NCBI GenBank assembly: GCA_017161665.1
Contig: JADFCT010000039.1
Coordinates: forward strand, 1 to 15,182
Reading direction: 5' to 3'
DNA: 15,182 bases
Source of the DNA: Candidatus Sumerlaeota bacterium
GTDB taxonomy: Bacteria > Sumerlaeota > Sumerlaeia > JADFCT01
Positions 1 to 7,757 of the stretch are shown here, one piece after another. The notes beneath the pieces were generated by a model. The model had not been told where the DNA came from. It saw only the letters and a program-made list of their open reading frames with translations, and searched no databases. Position 1 is the stretch's first letter. Each line of letters starts with the position of its first letter. Both the position numbers and the translations under genes were made by a program.

Positions 1-2067
1 GTCGCCATTCAAAACGGCGACCGGATGGTGGTTGGCGTCCGAATACTTGCCCGTGACGCTCCAGTCCATGCGAGCGGCAAAATCGTTATTGTAGCCCTTT
101 TGCCAGCGTTTGATTGCCTGGACACCTTCGGAAGTGTTGCCATACATATCGTAGGGGTCATATTGCGTTTCGGCCTGTTTGTTTATTTTCTCGACCTCGG
201 ACATGCTTCGGATGCCGCGCTTCTTTGTCTGACTGAATCGTCCCCCCCATCCCCCCTGATCGATCTGGTCCGGATCATTGAGGCCGGTGGGATAGACATG
301 CATGAAGGCGGGCGTATCGCCTTCTGTCGCCCACTTGCGATCCGGATAAACCGCTCCCAGGGGGCCATGGCTTTGGATGTGTGTGGCTAAATACTCGTCC
401 GAGGGCTGCCAACCATAAACCTTCGTGGCGCGGATGTAGAGCAGTGTGGGAAAATTTTTGGCCAGCCAGGCGCCGGCGTCGTCCTGTCCCAGGATATCGA
501 AAACGCGGAGTTTGCTGAGGAATTCTGCCAGCTCGGCCTCTGATCGCGTCTGCTTCACTTTCCAGACGGCTTGGGCGATGGTGTTGACGCCTCCCCAGCC
601 GGTCACCCACACCGGGCGTGGATCGTCCTTATCCACGGACGCAATGATCAACTCCGACCCGGGGCTGTCTTTGCCGGCGCCGACGTCGCCCATGCCATAG
701 CCTTTTTGGCCCATAACGGAAACGGACCGCAGATCGTCAAGGGAAGGATACCCTTCGGCATGACGTCGGAGGTTGGGAAGCGTCTTCCCATAAGCCGTCA
801 ACAGGCGGTCGAGCATGTCTGTATTGCTTTGTGACTTTTTCCAGCAACCGGTGGCGACAATCAGCCCTTCGACATCGAACTCGTTGGAACAGACCAGGAA
901 CCGCACCATGGATTGCTCGTCATCGGGATCGGCGCCGAGATCGGTCGTGTTAATAATCCGGGGCTTGTACGATGTCTTTTTGTCGGCTTCCGACCCGCCA
1001 GAAACACACCAATCGGCTCGCTCCGCAAATTCTTTTTGGAAGTCCTTGCGCCACTGGGCGATGCTCGACGCGCCGGGTCCATCCACATAATGCTTGGTAT
1101 GGGCGATGCGTTTGTACTGGCCTCCCCAGCTGGGCTGGGTGGGATCTTCGGGGTTATTGATTCCGCGATTCGCGCTGACCAGATAAAGGAATGAGGGCGA
1201 ATCCCCTTCACACACCCCCGGGCATCCCATGCCTTCATGGGGGTACACCGCGCAGAGTGGGCCATGGTTATTACGAATGTTCTCGTTGACCCAGGCCAGG
1301 TTCGAAACCGGATCCTGACCACCGAACATTCCCTGATAGGTCTTCTGCGAGTGGATGATGAACAAATCGGGAAAGGTTTCCATGAGCCAATCGTGCGTGG
1401 CGTCCTGGGAACCGATCAGGAAGAGGCGCATCTTGCCGATAAAGGCCTTGAGTTCTTCCTGGCTACGCGTTTGTTTCACATCCCATAGGGCTTGGGCCAC
1501 CTCTCGCGGGCCACCCCAGACGCCGATCCATATCGGCCGTGGATCCGGCTGATCAACGGCTGCGATGATCGCATTGGACGCCTCACTGCCCATGCCCTCG
1601 CCAAGGATATCTGAGGTTGGCTGTTTATCACGCCCCCATTTTATGGGCAGGCCATGATTGTTCCCTTTCCCCTCGAAAGTGACCGAACGGAGATAATCGG
1701 CCGTCGGGTAGTCGGGATCCTGTCTTTTCAGATTCGCATACACCGTCTCGTATCGATCCAGGACATCCAGAATATTTTTCTTGTGCGCTTCCATGGCGAA
1801 TGTGCCCGCCGACGCGATCAATCCCTCCACATCGAACTCATTGGCATATAACAGAAAACGGACCATTGACTGCATATCGTCCGGATCGCTCTTCATCGTG
1901 TTAGGCGCCTTGCCGTCCTTGACGACGCCGATGGGCGGGAAGTCGGAGGACATGATGACGCGCAGCCTGCCGTGGGTGGGCCGTTCTTCAGGCAGGGCAT
2001 GTAAAGTAACGGAACAGTCGACGATTGGAACGATCGCCAATAAAACACGAAAAAGATATCGTTTCAT
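1..2067 (-). CDS. Exported Sde182/DUF1593-type protein with two tandem nucleoside-hydrolase-like domains (3' end cut by window)
   Basis: The frame is open without a stop from the ATG at 2067 to base 1, giving 689 residues of an incomplete protein. An AAGGTG ribosome binding site (2078-2073) and a hydrophobic N-terminal segment (about residues 4-24, possible cleavage after LHA) support start and export. Two homologous domains follow. The first (about 33-360) has SSD at 40-42 and DPDDMQS from 61; the second (about 368-689) has TTDLGADPDDEQS with D376 and DPDD at 380-383. These Asp clusters match the N-terminal nucleoside-hydrolase-like domain of Sde182 (DUF1593), a cellulose-binding protein family of unproven activity. 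Both domains end in similar W-K-F/Y-FA-R-DW segments. The last visible residues (NHHPVAVLNGD) resemble the junction to the Sde182 C-terminal Ig-like domain, which would lie outside. An extra stretch of about 15 residues separates the first Asp from DPDD in domain 1. Probably last in a three-gene run behind the pectate lyase. Substrate unknown. Confidence 0.85.
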   Translation of the reverse strand, partial: MKRYLFRVLLAIVPIVDCSVTLHALPEERPTHGRLRVIMSSDFPPIGVVKDGKAPNTMKSDPDDMQSMVRFLLYANEFDVEGLIASAGTFAMEAHKKNILDVLDRYETVYANLKRQDPDYPTADYLRSVTFEGKGNNHGLPIKWGRDKQPTSDILGEGMGSEASNAIIAAVDQPDPRPIWIGVWGGPREVAQALWDVKQTRSQEELKAFIGKMRLFLIGSQDATHDWLMETFPDLFIIHSQKTYQGMFGGQDPVSNLAWVNENIRNNHGPLCAVYPHEGMGCPGVCEGDSPSFLYLVSANRGINNPEDPTQPSWGGQYKRIAHTKHYVDGPGASSIAQWRKDFQKEFAERADWCVSGGSEADKKTSYKPRIINTTDLGADPDDEQSMVRFLVCSNEFDVEGLIVATGCWKKSQSNTDMLDRLLTAYGKTLPNLRRHAEGYPSLDDLRSVSVMGQKGYGMGDVGAGKDSPGSELIIASVDKDDPRPVWVTGWGGVNTIAQAVWKVKQTRSEAELAEFLSKLRVFDILGQDDAGAWLAKNFPTLLYIRATKVYGWQPSDEYLATHIQSHGPLGAVYPDRKWATEGDTPAFMHVYPTGLNDPDQIDQGGWGGRFSQTKKRGIRSMSEVEKINKQAETQYDPYDMYGNTSEGVQAIKRWQKGYNNDFAARMDWSVTGKYSDANHHPVAVLNGD

Positions 2068-2182
2068 GATTTCACCTTTTAATTCGATTTCGAAATGCCG
2101 AACGCCTGTTTTGTGGCGTTCTTTTCATCGTGACAGATGGAACCCATAACAAATGGAAAATATTTTTTTCCGCAAGCCATAG

Positions 2183-2197
2183 ACGTGTTTGACACGT
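2183..2197. repeat. Short perfect inverted repeat between the two Sde182-like genes
   Basis: ACGTGT and ACACGT flank a 3-nt centre (TTG) in the 149-bp gap between the two Sde182-like genes. On the minus strand it is followed by an A-run rather than a T-run, so it does not look like an intrinsic terminator. It could be a small operator or an mRNA processing or stability hairpin; its position about 115 bp upstream of the tandem-domain gene would allow either. Confidence 0.4.
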
Positions 2198-2216
2198 GAT
2201 CCGCAACAAAAACTCT

Positions 2217-3563
2217 TCACTGTCGCGTTGTCGTTGAGTTTGGCGTTTGGCACTGACGCATGCGTCTAGCAAAATCAAGAAGGAAGTCCTTGCGCCATCG
2301 GTTAACGGTTTTAGCGCCGCTATGGAAACCAACCGCGACATTGGGAGAAGGATCGTCCGTCCACCAATTGGGTAAATGCGTTGTCGGCCTTCGCGCCATA
2401 TTGGGCGCCGGTAAGTATGCCGTGACGCCTCCGGTAATTCCGTCGAGAGCCGGCGCGTTGCTTTGAATTCTGAAAGAGTAACTTTTGGCATCTTTGGGGC
2501 AAAAACGGAATCGCAACGAACCGTCGCCAAGAGCATGGCCGAGCAACTTCTGATTCTCAACAGCCAATATGGCCTCGAATGGCTCAGGGGGATCATCGCC
2601 TAGAGGCAGGATCAGTTCGAGGATGCTGAATACCTCTATGCGATCTTCTTTCGTCGTCATACGCTCAAAGCGACGGTAAGGGCGCTTCCATGCCCGCACG
2701 TAACGACCGCCCCATCCTGGCTGGGTAGGGCTTTCAGGAACGCCTCTGAGTAACCAGCCGACTGACGGTGTATCCCCCATCTTGATATCAGCCTTTTTGC
2801 TGACAAAGAAATCGCCCAGCGCGCCTTTGCCGGCGATGTGTCGTTTTGCGAATTCATTGTTGCTCCATTGGCCTGATTGGTTGCCCCCCGTGAACCAGCC
2901 GCGATACGTGGCATTCGATTCGATAATCCATAGAGTGGGATGGTTCTCTACAAGGTACTGATAGGCGTTCGCCCCCCATTTCTTGTTTGGCCCACCGATC
3001 CAATATACTCGCAATTTGGGCAGGATATCGGGAGCGTCATGAAGGGACTGGGCCAGATCCTCAATGCCACCCCAGACCAGGACATAAAGTGGGCGCGGAT
3101 CGTTCCGCCGGGCGCATTCAACGATCCAACGCGATCCTTCTGTCGAACGACGCACACCAGCGTACGGCGCCCGTTCCGTTTCGCCCTGTTTGGCGATTGC
3201 ACGTAACGCGTCAGGCGTGGGGTACCGATCCGAATATGTCTTCAAGTTGACATAATCCTTCGAATAGCAATCAATGACTTCTAAAATGTGCGATTTCCTG
3301 CCGGGGCCATGGGGCGAGGAGATCAGCCCCTCGATGTCGAACACGTCTGAGTAAACGAACAAATGAGCCATCGACTGAAAGTCGTCCGGATCGGTCCCGC
3401 CAATATCCGTCGATACGATGATGCGGTATCGAGTACCGTCGAGGGCGCCGCCTTGAGAGATTGCGATCTCGCCCGTTTCCTGAGCCGTCACCGGTAAGGA
3501 GAAGGCGACCGTGGCCGCGATACAGCATCCCGCCATGAAAACGAATCTAATCCAATTCCGCAT
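2217..3563 (-). CDS. Exported Sde182/DUF1593-type protein, single nucleoside-hydrolase-like domain plus C-terminal domain
   Basis: 448 residues. A GAGGG ribosome binding site (3577-3573) sits 9 nt before the ATG. Residues 1-28 form a classical signal peptide ending in VTAQ, so the protein is exported. The N-terminal domain (about 45-300) carries STDIGGTDPDDFQS at 51-64, resembling the Asp-rich metal/ribose site of nucleoside hydrolases, then FDIEGLISS and a conserved VWGG segment. The C-terminal part (about 310-440) has the FRIQSNAP, LPNWWTDDP and GAKTVNRWRKDF stretches typical of Sde182/DUF1593 proteins. Family members are annotated as cellulose-binding or hypothetical; I know of no established reaction. 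It starts 67 bp after the pectate lyase stop and precedes a second, larger homologue, so the three genes probably form one transcription unit. A role in handling a glycan or glycoside released from pectin is inference only. Confidence 0.9.
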   Translation of the reverse strand: MRNWIRFVFMAGCCIAATVAFSLPVTAQETGEIAISQGGALDGTRYRIIVSTDIGGTDPDDFQSMAHLFVYSDVFDIEGLISSPHGPGRKSHILEVIDCYSKDYVNLKTYSDRYPTPDALRAIAKQGETERAPYAGVRRSTEGSRWIVECARRNDPRPLYVLVWGGIEDLAQSLHDAPDILPKLRVYWIGGPNKKWGANAYQYLVENHPTLWIIESNATYRGWFTGGNQSGQWSNNEFAKRHIAGKGALGDFFVSKKADIKMGDTPSVGWLLRGVPESPTQPGWGGRYVRAWKRPYRRFERMTTKEDRIEVFSILELILPLGDDPPEPFEAILAVENQKLLGHALGDGSLRFRFCPKDAKSYSFRIQSNAPALDGITGGVTAYLPAPNMARRPTTHLPNWWTDDPSPNVAVGFHSGAKTVNRWRKDFLLDFARRMRQCQTPNSTTTRQ

Positions 3564-3630
3564 TTTTCGATGCCCTCGTCATATGGGGTTCGGTTGATAC
3601 TCCTGCTTTTAAGGCTGTGGCGGACTCTGC

Positions 3631-4890
3631 CTATTTTGTCCGGAAGCGCCACACGTCTCCCTTGACCACACCGCTATCCGTAACCTGATCCACACGCCAA
3701 TAATAAATCGTTCCCGGTTTCAGTTCCCCAGGATCGTATGTCTGCTCGTTTGTTACCTTTGTTTGCGATGGCGGATTTGTCTGTCCGAAGGCACACCGAT
3801 AGGCTTTCGCATCGTGCCCTTTTGTCCATCGTAGCGTTGGTCTGACGCTCACATTGACGGCGCCGGCGCCAGGAATGGGTAGCGGTCCTAATGTTCCAAA
3901 TACTGCGGCGGGGCCCGCCTTCTTCCTCACGGTCTCCGGCACGTCGGCGACGTTATCCAATGCAAAGTCGTACAGGTAGTAGTCGTCCACCGAAAAGCTC
4001 TTGCCCTCGTCGTCCTGAGCCCCCGAACAGTTTTGGAATATATTATCAACAGACTCGCAGAATCCGTGGTGGATGTCCGCTGGATCGGGCCGGTACATCT
4101 GTTTGATGGGATTCTTCACACTGTCGAAAAAATTACGCTCGGCCAGCACCAGGCACTGGGAATGCAGACCAATCCCGTATTCGTTCTTATTGAACAGACA
4201 GTTGAAGACATGCGCTTTCCCGTAACCGACACGTGGATTTCGCGTGTTTGAACCATCGAACCAGCAGTGATGAATGGTCGTGTTCAGTGTTCCCATATCC
4301 TCGGGCTGGCTCGTGCCGCTGTTGATAAGCATCGTCTTGTGATGCTTCGAGAATCGTGTCCACGAGACCGTCACGAAATCCGATTCGTTCGTAATATCCA
4401 ACAGCCCATCGCTACAGTTTGAAAGGTCACAGTGGTCCACCCAGACATGATGCGTCCGGCGTAACGCAATCGCATCTCGCGCATCAAGGATCGTGAGGTT
4501 GCGGATGATGATGTTGGACACGCCGCTCATGTTGAGTTCGGTTTTGGCAATCGTCGCTGAGGAATCAACGCCCAGTAGTGTCTTGTTCGAGGTTATATTG
4601 GTCTTCCCGCCACCAGTGAGTGTCCCCTTGATCAGGATCGTCAACGGTTCACTATGTTTTGCGTAGCCTACGAGTTCATCGATGGTTGTCGCCATGACCA
4701 CTTGGCCATCGCCTCCTCCGCTTGTGCTTTCTAAGCCCTTGCCGTCAACGGCCGCCCAACCGAACGGCGCATCGGCAAAGCCTGCTGCGCCATTGCTGAG
4801 GCAGTGAAACGCTGCAAAAAGCAATAAAACTGCGCGAACCTTCCCTCGGAAATTGGTTTCTTGCCGAATAGCGTTTCGCGTTTTCTTCAT
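3631..4890 (-). CDS. Secreted pectate lyase, polysaccharide lyase family 1, with C-terminal fibronectin-III-like domain
   Basis: 419 residues with a signal peptide (about 1-40) and a GGGAG ribosome binding site just upstream of the ATG. Residues 41-335 form a PL1 parallel beta-helix: VWVDHCDLS (149-157), the calcium-site segment SDGLLDITNESDFVTVSW with D161 and D165, and TRNPRVGYGKAHVFN (216-230), which holds the probable catalytic Arg R217. PL1 lyases cleave de-esterified homogalacturonan by calcium-dependent beta-elimination outside the cytoplasm. Residues about 340-419 resemble a fibronectin-III-like domain (VRPTLRWT, GTIYYWRVDQV, WRFRTK), common as an appendage on bacterial carbohydrate-active enzymes. 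One oddity: G222 sits where related lyases usually have a second Arg of the R-x-P-x-x-R motif. First gene of the minus-strand run, divergent from the AraC-type regulator, which probably controls it. Confidence 0.93.
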   Translation of the reverse strand: MKKTRNAIRQETNFRGKVRAVLLLFAAFHCLSNGAAGFADAPFGWAAVDGKGLESTSGGGDGQVVMATTIDELVGYAKHSEPLTILIKGTLTGGGKTNITSNKTLLGVDSSATIAKTELNMSGVSNIIIRNLTILDARDAIALRRTHHVWVDHCDLSNCSDGLLDITNESDFVTVSWTRFSKHHKTMLINSGTSQPEDMGTLNTTIHHCWFDGSNTRNPRVGYGKAHVFNCLFNKNEYGIGLHSQCLVLAERNFFDSVKNPIKQMYRPDPADIHHGFCESVDNIFQNCSGAQDDEGKSFSVDDYYLYDFALDNVADVPETVRKKAGPAAVFGTLGPLPIPGAGAVNVSVRPTLRWTKGHDAKAYRCAFGQTNPPSQTKVTNEQTYDPGELKPGTIYYWRVDQVTDSGVVKGDVWRFRTK

Positions 4891-4958
4891 GGCATTGCTC
4901 CCAACTTTTGAATTTGCCCAGCCGTTTGGGCGAAGTTTTTAGCGTTAGATAAAAGCTA

Positions 4959-4968
4959 TCATGCATGA
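4959..4968. promoter_or_regulatory. Candidate operator: perfect palindrome in the divergent intergenic region
   Basis: TCATGCATGA is a perfect 10-bp palindrome in the 121-bp region between the pectate lyase and AraC-family genes, just upstream of the regulator's -35 box. A nearby GATA-AAAGC-TATC pair (4948-4960) adds symmetry. Position suits an operator serving both genes, but AraC-family proteins usually bind direct repeats, so another factor is possible. Confidence 0.35.
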
Positions 4969-4976
4969 GATTTGAA

Positions 4977-5005
4977 TTGAATCCACCTGTATTTTGATTT
5001 ATATT
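4977..5005 (+). promoter_or_regulatory. Candidate promoter of the AraC-family gene (leaderless)
   Basis: -35 TTGAAT (4977-4982), 17-bp spacer, -10 TATATT (5000-5005). Six bases later comes the ATG at 5012, where transcription would be expected to start. No Shine-Dalgarno sequence is visible, which fits a leaderless transcript. Confidence 0.5.
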
Positions 5006-5011
5006 CCCAGT

Positions 5012-5881
5012 ATGCTAAGGTTAAATAAACGATTCAACAACGCTCGGGCCGAGTTTACGCCCTATGGTTTTACGTGTGAAGTTTGGACTCCGTCTCGAAT
5101 GCCTCGACCGGATCGGCACAATGAGATCGAACTCAACCTGCTCGAAACCGGCTCATTGACCTATCTTTTTGGGGGGCATCACGTCACCATTGAGGCCGGG
5201 AAACTCGCCGTCTTCTGGGCGGCTATTCCTCACCAGATTGTGGCATTCGACGGCGACCAACCGTATTTCGTCGTGACGCTGCCGTTGAATGAGTTCCTCG
5301 CGGCGGAACTCGAGATGGACGTGGTCAACCGCATCTTATGCGGAGAACTCCTGACGGAATCCTGTACGGATGCCTGCGATCCGCTCAAGTTCCGGCAGTG
5401 GGAAAAGGAACTGCGGGCTTGCGTCCCGGCGTACAACCACGCCGTTCGCCTGGAAGCGCAGGCAAGGCTGTTGCGATTCTCACAAGGCCTGTCTCAGCGA
5501 ACCGACGTCAACCGTCCCCGGCCGGTCTTGTCCCGAGCGGATCAGATTGCCTGCTACATCGCGCAACACTATCGCGAACGACTCAGCTCGCAATCGATCG
5601 CCGCGGCCACCCGCCTGCATCCGAACTACGCGATGAATGTTTTTCGGCGCGCGTTTGGCACGACGATGACGACCTTTATCACCTTGCACCGCATCTGGCA
5701 CGCGCAACGATTATTGATCACCACGGACGAGTCGATCCTGGTAATCTCTCTGGATTCCGGATTCCAGAGCCTCAGCCGCTTCAATGAAGCCTTCAAGACC
5801 ACATGTGGTTGCACGCCGCGTGAGTACCGAAAAGCGCACCGCACGAAGGAATCTCTTGTGACATTCAACCAGGATCGTTGA
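5012..5881 (+). CDS. AraC/XylS-family transcriptional regulator, MelR-like
   Basis: 289 residues from the ATG at 5012. A TTG at 4994 in the same frame would add six residues but lies inside the predicted promoter, so I prefer the ATG. Residues about 30-95 form a cupin-like sensor part (HNEIELNLLETGSLTY, VFWAAIPHQIVAF). Residues about 175-275 hold two helix-turn-helix motifs: the first around IAAATRLHPNYAMNVFRRAFG (197-216) and the second around ILVISLDSGFQSLSRFNEAF (242-261), closing with CTPREYRK. The LHPNYAMNVF and SGFxSxSRF spelling is close to MelR, the melibiose regulator, rather than to AraC or RhaS. Divergent placement next to the lyase and Sde182-like genes suggests it senses a sugar from pectin breakdown and activates them; the ligand cannot be read from the sequence. 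Confidence 0.88.
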   Translation: MLRLNKRFNNARAEFTPYGFTCEVWTPSRMPRPDRHNEIELNLLETGSLTYLFGGHHVTIEAGKLAVFWAAIPHQIVAFDGDQPYFVVTLPLNEFLAAELEMDVVNRILCGELLTESCTDACDPLKFRQWEKELRACVPAYNHAVRLEAQARLLRFSQGLSQRTDVNRPRPVLSRADQIACYIAQHYRERLSSQSIAAATRLHPNYAMNVFRRAFGTTMTTFITLHRIWHAQRLLITTDESILVISLDSGFQSLSRFNEAFKTTCGCTPREYRKAHRTKESLVTFNQDR

Positions 5882-5926
5882 TGAGCGATAGAGGGGCCGC
5901 GCGATCATCCCGTCAAACCGCGTCCG

Positions 5927-6092
5927 AAAATTTGAATTCGCAGATGGATGGCCGTCGGCGCCGTCACGCTTTTTGCGCGCTGCGCGGCAAAAATCGCGCC
6001 GGCGCCTCAATTGCTCGCACTCTGACCCAGGGCTCCGCTCCCTATCGATCGCTCCACCCTGGGCTATTATGCGCCCCCCCTATCGGGGCTTG
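5927..6092 (+). repeat. Intergenic two-hairpin element, copy A (inverted partner of 7960-8124)
   Basis: About 165 bp with an inverted partner on the other side of the CE15 gene. The core 5954-6009 (56 nt) is identical to the reverse complement of 8043-8098. It forms a long imperfect hairpin: GGCGCC at both ends, TTTTTGC and GCAAAAA arms, and a GCGCG/CGCGC centre. A second block (6020-6070), nearly identical in both copies, forms a hairpin with CCCAGGG and CCCTGGG arms. The outer flanks are diverged but alignable. No open frame inside looks real and no transposase is present, so it resembles a REP/BIME-like or MITE-like element. Confidence 0.85.
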
Positions 6093-6189
6093 AACGACAG
6101 GATGCCCCAAGGGGAATGGGATGGCTGCTTTGGAAAAATATGGTGACTGCGGGCGCCTCGGTCGGGAATGGCTGAAGCCTCGGTCGAGA

Positions 6190-6277
6190 AGCCGCGCTAA
6201 AGCGCGCTCCAGACCCAATGGTCCCTTACACCCACCGCCTGAAGTCGGGGGCAAGGAAGAGCCGGCTGAAGCCGGCT
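6190..6277. repeat. Cluster of three REP-like small hairpins
   Basis: Three short stem-loops share a CT(A/G)AAG centre: CGCGC-TAAA-GCGCG (6193-6206), a looser ACCGCC-TGAA-GTCGGGG version (6234-6250) and AGCCGGC-TGAA-GCCGGCT (6260-6277). The last is followed by AAATAATTT and might act as a weak terminator. The shared loop and spacing look like a repeat family, not chance hairpins. Confidence 0.5.
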
Positions 6278-6337
6278 AAATAATTTCAACAACCCCGGGC
6301 AAGTCCGTGAGGCGCCTGGGCGCAGGTTGTTGACAGC

Positions 6338-6366
6338 TTGACGGGACCATCCCATTCATGTTTTAT
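6338..6366 (+). promoter_or_regulatory. Weak candidate promoter for the CE15 gene
   Basis: TTGACG (6338-6343), 17-bp spacer, TTTTAT (6361-6366), about 75 bp upstream of the coding start. An overlapping TTGACA at 6330 has no good -10 partner. Low confidence. Confidence 0.3.
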
Positions 6367-6449
6367 TGCCGCATTGTTTGTCACATCCCATGAAATGCCC
6401 GACCGGCAAAGGGCCCCATGCCTCCGGGTGTTTTGAAAGGAATCGAATC

Positions 6450-7757
6450 ATGACTCGTCTCACAACATGCAAGTCCCTCGCCGCGGCCTTTCTCGGCGTG
6501 GCTATCCTGACAGGAGGCGCCGGCATGACCCTTGCCCAACAGCCCCCCGCTGCCAACTATGACGAAAGCAAAATCCCAGCCTATGAGTTGCCCGATTCAC
6601 TGACCTTCGCCAATGGCGACAAGGTCAAGACCGCCCAGGACTGGACGACCAAACGGTGCGCCGAAGTGTTGGGGCTTTTTGAAACCCATGTGTATGGCAA
6701 GGCCCCGGCCCATCCGAAGAATAAAGACTTTCGGGTTGCCAAACTAGACCCCAAGTCGCTCGATGGCCTGGCCACGCGCAAGGAAGTCCTGATTCCCCTG
6801 ACCGATCGCGAAGACGGCCCCGTCATGCGCGCTTTGCTCTACACGCCCAACAACGTCCCCCCGCCCGTTCCCCTCTTCATGGGACTCAATTTCCGCGGGA
6901 ACTATACGACTCATGCCGATCCGACCATTACCCTGACTGAGGCCTGGGTGTACAATGACAACGATCTGGGCATCAACAACAACCGCGCCGTCGAGGCGGG
7001 CCGCGGCTCGAACGCCGACCGCTGGCCGTATGAGGCCATTCTCAAGCGCGGCTATGGCGTGATGACCATTCACAGCAGCGACATCGATCCCGACTTCCAC
7101 GACGAATTCAAAAACGGCATCCATCCATACTATTATAAGGAAGGCCAGACGAAACCGGCCGATGACGAATGGGGCTCCATCGGGGCCTGGGCCTGGGGGC
7201 TGTCGCGGGCCATGGACTATATTGAAACCGATCGCGCCGTGGACGCCAAACGGGTGGCCGTCATGGGCCATTCGCGCCTGGGCAAGACCGCCCTGTGGGC
7301 TGGCGCCCTCGATCCCCGCTTCGCCCTGGTCGTTTCCAATCAGTCCGGGTGTGGCGGCGCGGCCCTGAGCCGCCGGGCCATCGGCGAAACCATCTGGCGC
7401 ATCAACACCTCCTTTCCCCATTGGTTCTGTGGAAACTACAAAAAGTACAACGGCGCCGAAAATGACGCCCCCGTCGATCAGCACATGCTCATTGCTCTGA
7501 TCGCCCCGCGCCCCGTGCTGGTGTGCAGCGCCGAAGGCGATCAATGGGCCGATCCCAAAGGCGAATATCTGTCAGCCAAACACGCTGAGCCGGTTTATCA
7601 ACTCCTCGGGGCCGGCGCCATGGCCGCCGAAGAAATGCCCAAACCCAATCAACTGGTTGACAGCGTCATTGGCTATCACATCCGCCCCGGCAAACATGCC
7701 GTTGGGCTTGCGGATTGGATGGTCTTCTGTGACTTCGCCGACAAGCACATGAAGTAA
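6450..7757 (+). CDS. Exported glucuronoyl esterase-like hydrolase, carbohydrate esterase family 15
   Basis: 435 residues from the ATG at 6450, chosen because GAAAGGA (6435-6441) lies 8 nt upstream and a signal peptide (about 1-30, ending in TLAQ) follows directly; an in-frame ATG at 6366 would add 28 non-signal residues. It is an alpha/beta-hydrolase. The nucleophile is S275 in GHSRLGK (273-279), with R276 and K279 as expected for oxyanion and uronate contacts. VVSNQSGCGGAA (294-305) and GYHIRPGKH (408-416) are CE15 hallmarks. CE15 enzymes hydrolyse esters linking 4-O-methyl-glucuronic acid of xylan to lignin alcohols. The canonical Glu, 23 residues after Ser, is Gln298; the acid is probably D364 in CSAEGDQWADP, with H416 as the base. 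The gene stands alone between inverted repeats, with no xylanase beside it, so other uronate esters are possible substrates. Confidence 0.9.
   Translation: MTRLTTCKSLAAAFLGVAILTGGAGMTLAQQPPAANYDESKIPAYELPDSLTFANGDKVKTAQDWTTKRCAEVLGLFETHVYGKAPAHPKNKDFRVAKLDPKSLDGLATRKEVLIPLTDREDGPVMRALLYTPNNVPPPVPLFMGLNFRGNYTTHADPTITLTEAWVYNDNDLGINNNRAVEAGRGSNADRWPYEAILKRGYGVMTIHSSDIDPDFHDEFKNGIHPYYYKEGQTKPADDEWGSIGAWAWGLSRAMDYIETDRAVDAKRVAVMGHSRLGKTALWAGALDPRFALVVSNQSGCGGAALSRRAIGETIWRINTSFPHWFCGNYKKYNGAENDAPVDQHMLIALIAPRPVLVCSAEGDQWADPKGEYLSAKHAEPVYQLLGAGAMAAEEMPKPNQLVDSVIGYHIRPGKHAVGLADWMVFCDFADKHMK

Larger units (their letters stand above)
5882..6449. other. 568-bp gene-free region rich in repeats
   Basis: No credible gene is seen. 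It holds repeat copy A (5927-6092), two copies of a CCTCGGTCG word about 23 bp apart, three small hairpin repeats (6190-6277) and a weak promoter plus leader before the CE15 gene. Short open frames here have no ribosome binding site and cross the repeats. Confidence 0.6.

Noticed and set aside
861..1322. Possible frameshift in the left minus-strand gene, since several shorter frames appear there
   Set aside because: Reading every codon from 2067 to 1 showed one continuous frame without stops; the shorter frames are out of phase with it.
5958..6006. TTTTTGC...GCAAAAA hairpin in the repeat core as an intrinsic terminator
   Set aside because: The T-run precedes and the A-run follows the stem on both strands, the wrong order for a terminator.
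6744..7544. 266-codon open frame on the minus strand inside the CE15 gene
   Set aside because: Gly/Ala/Val-rich shadow; the plus-strand frame has a signal peptide and full CE15 motifs.
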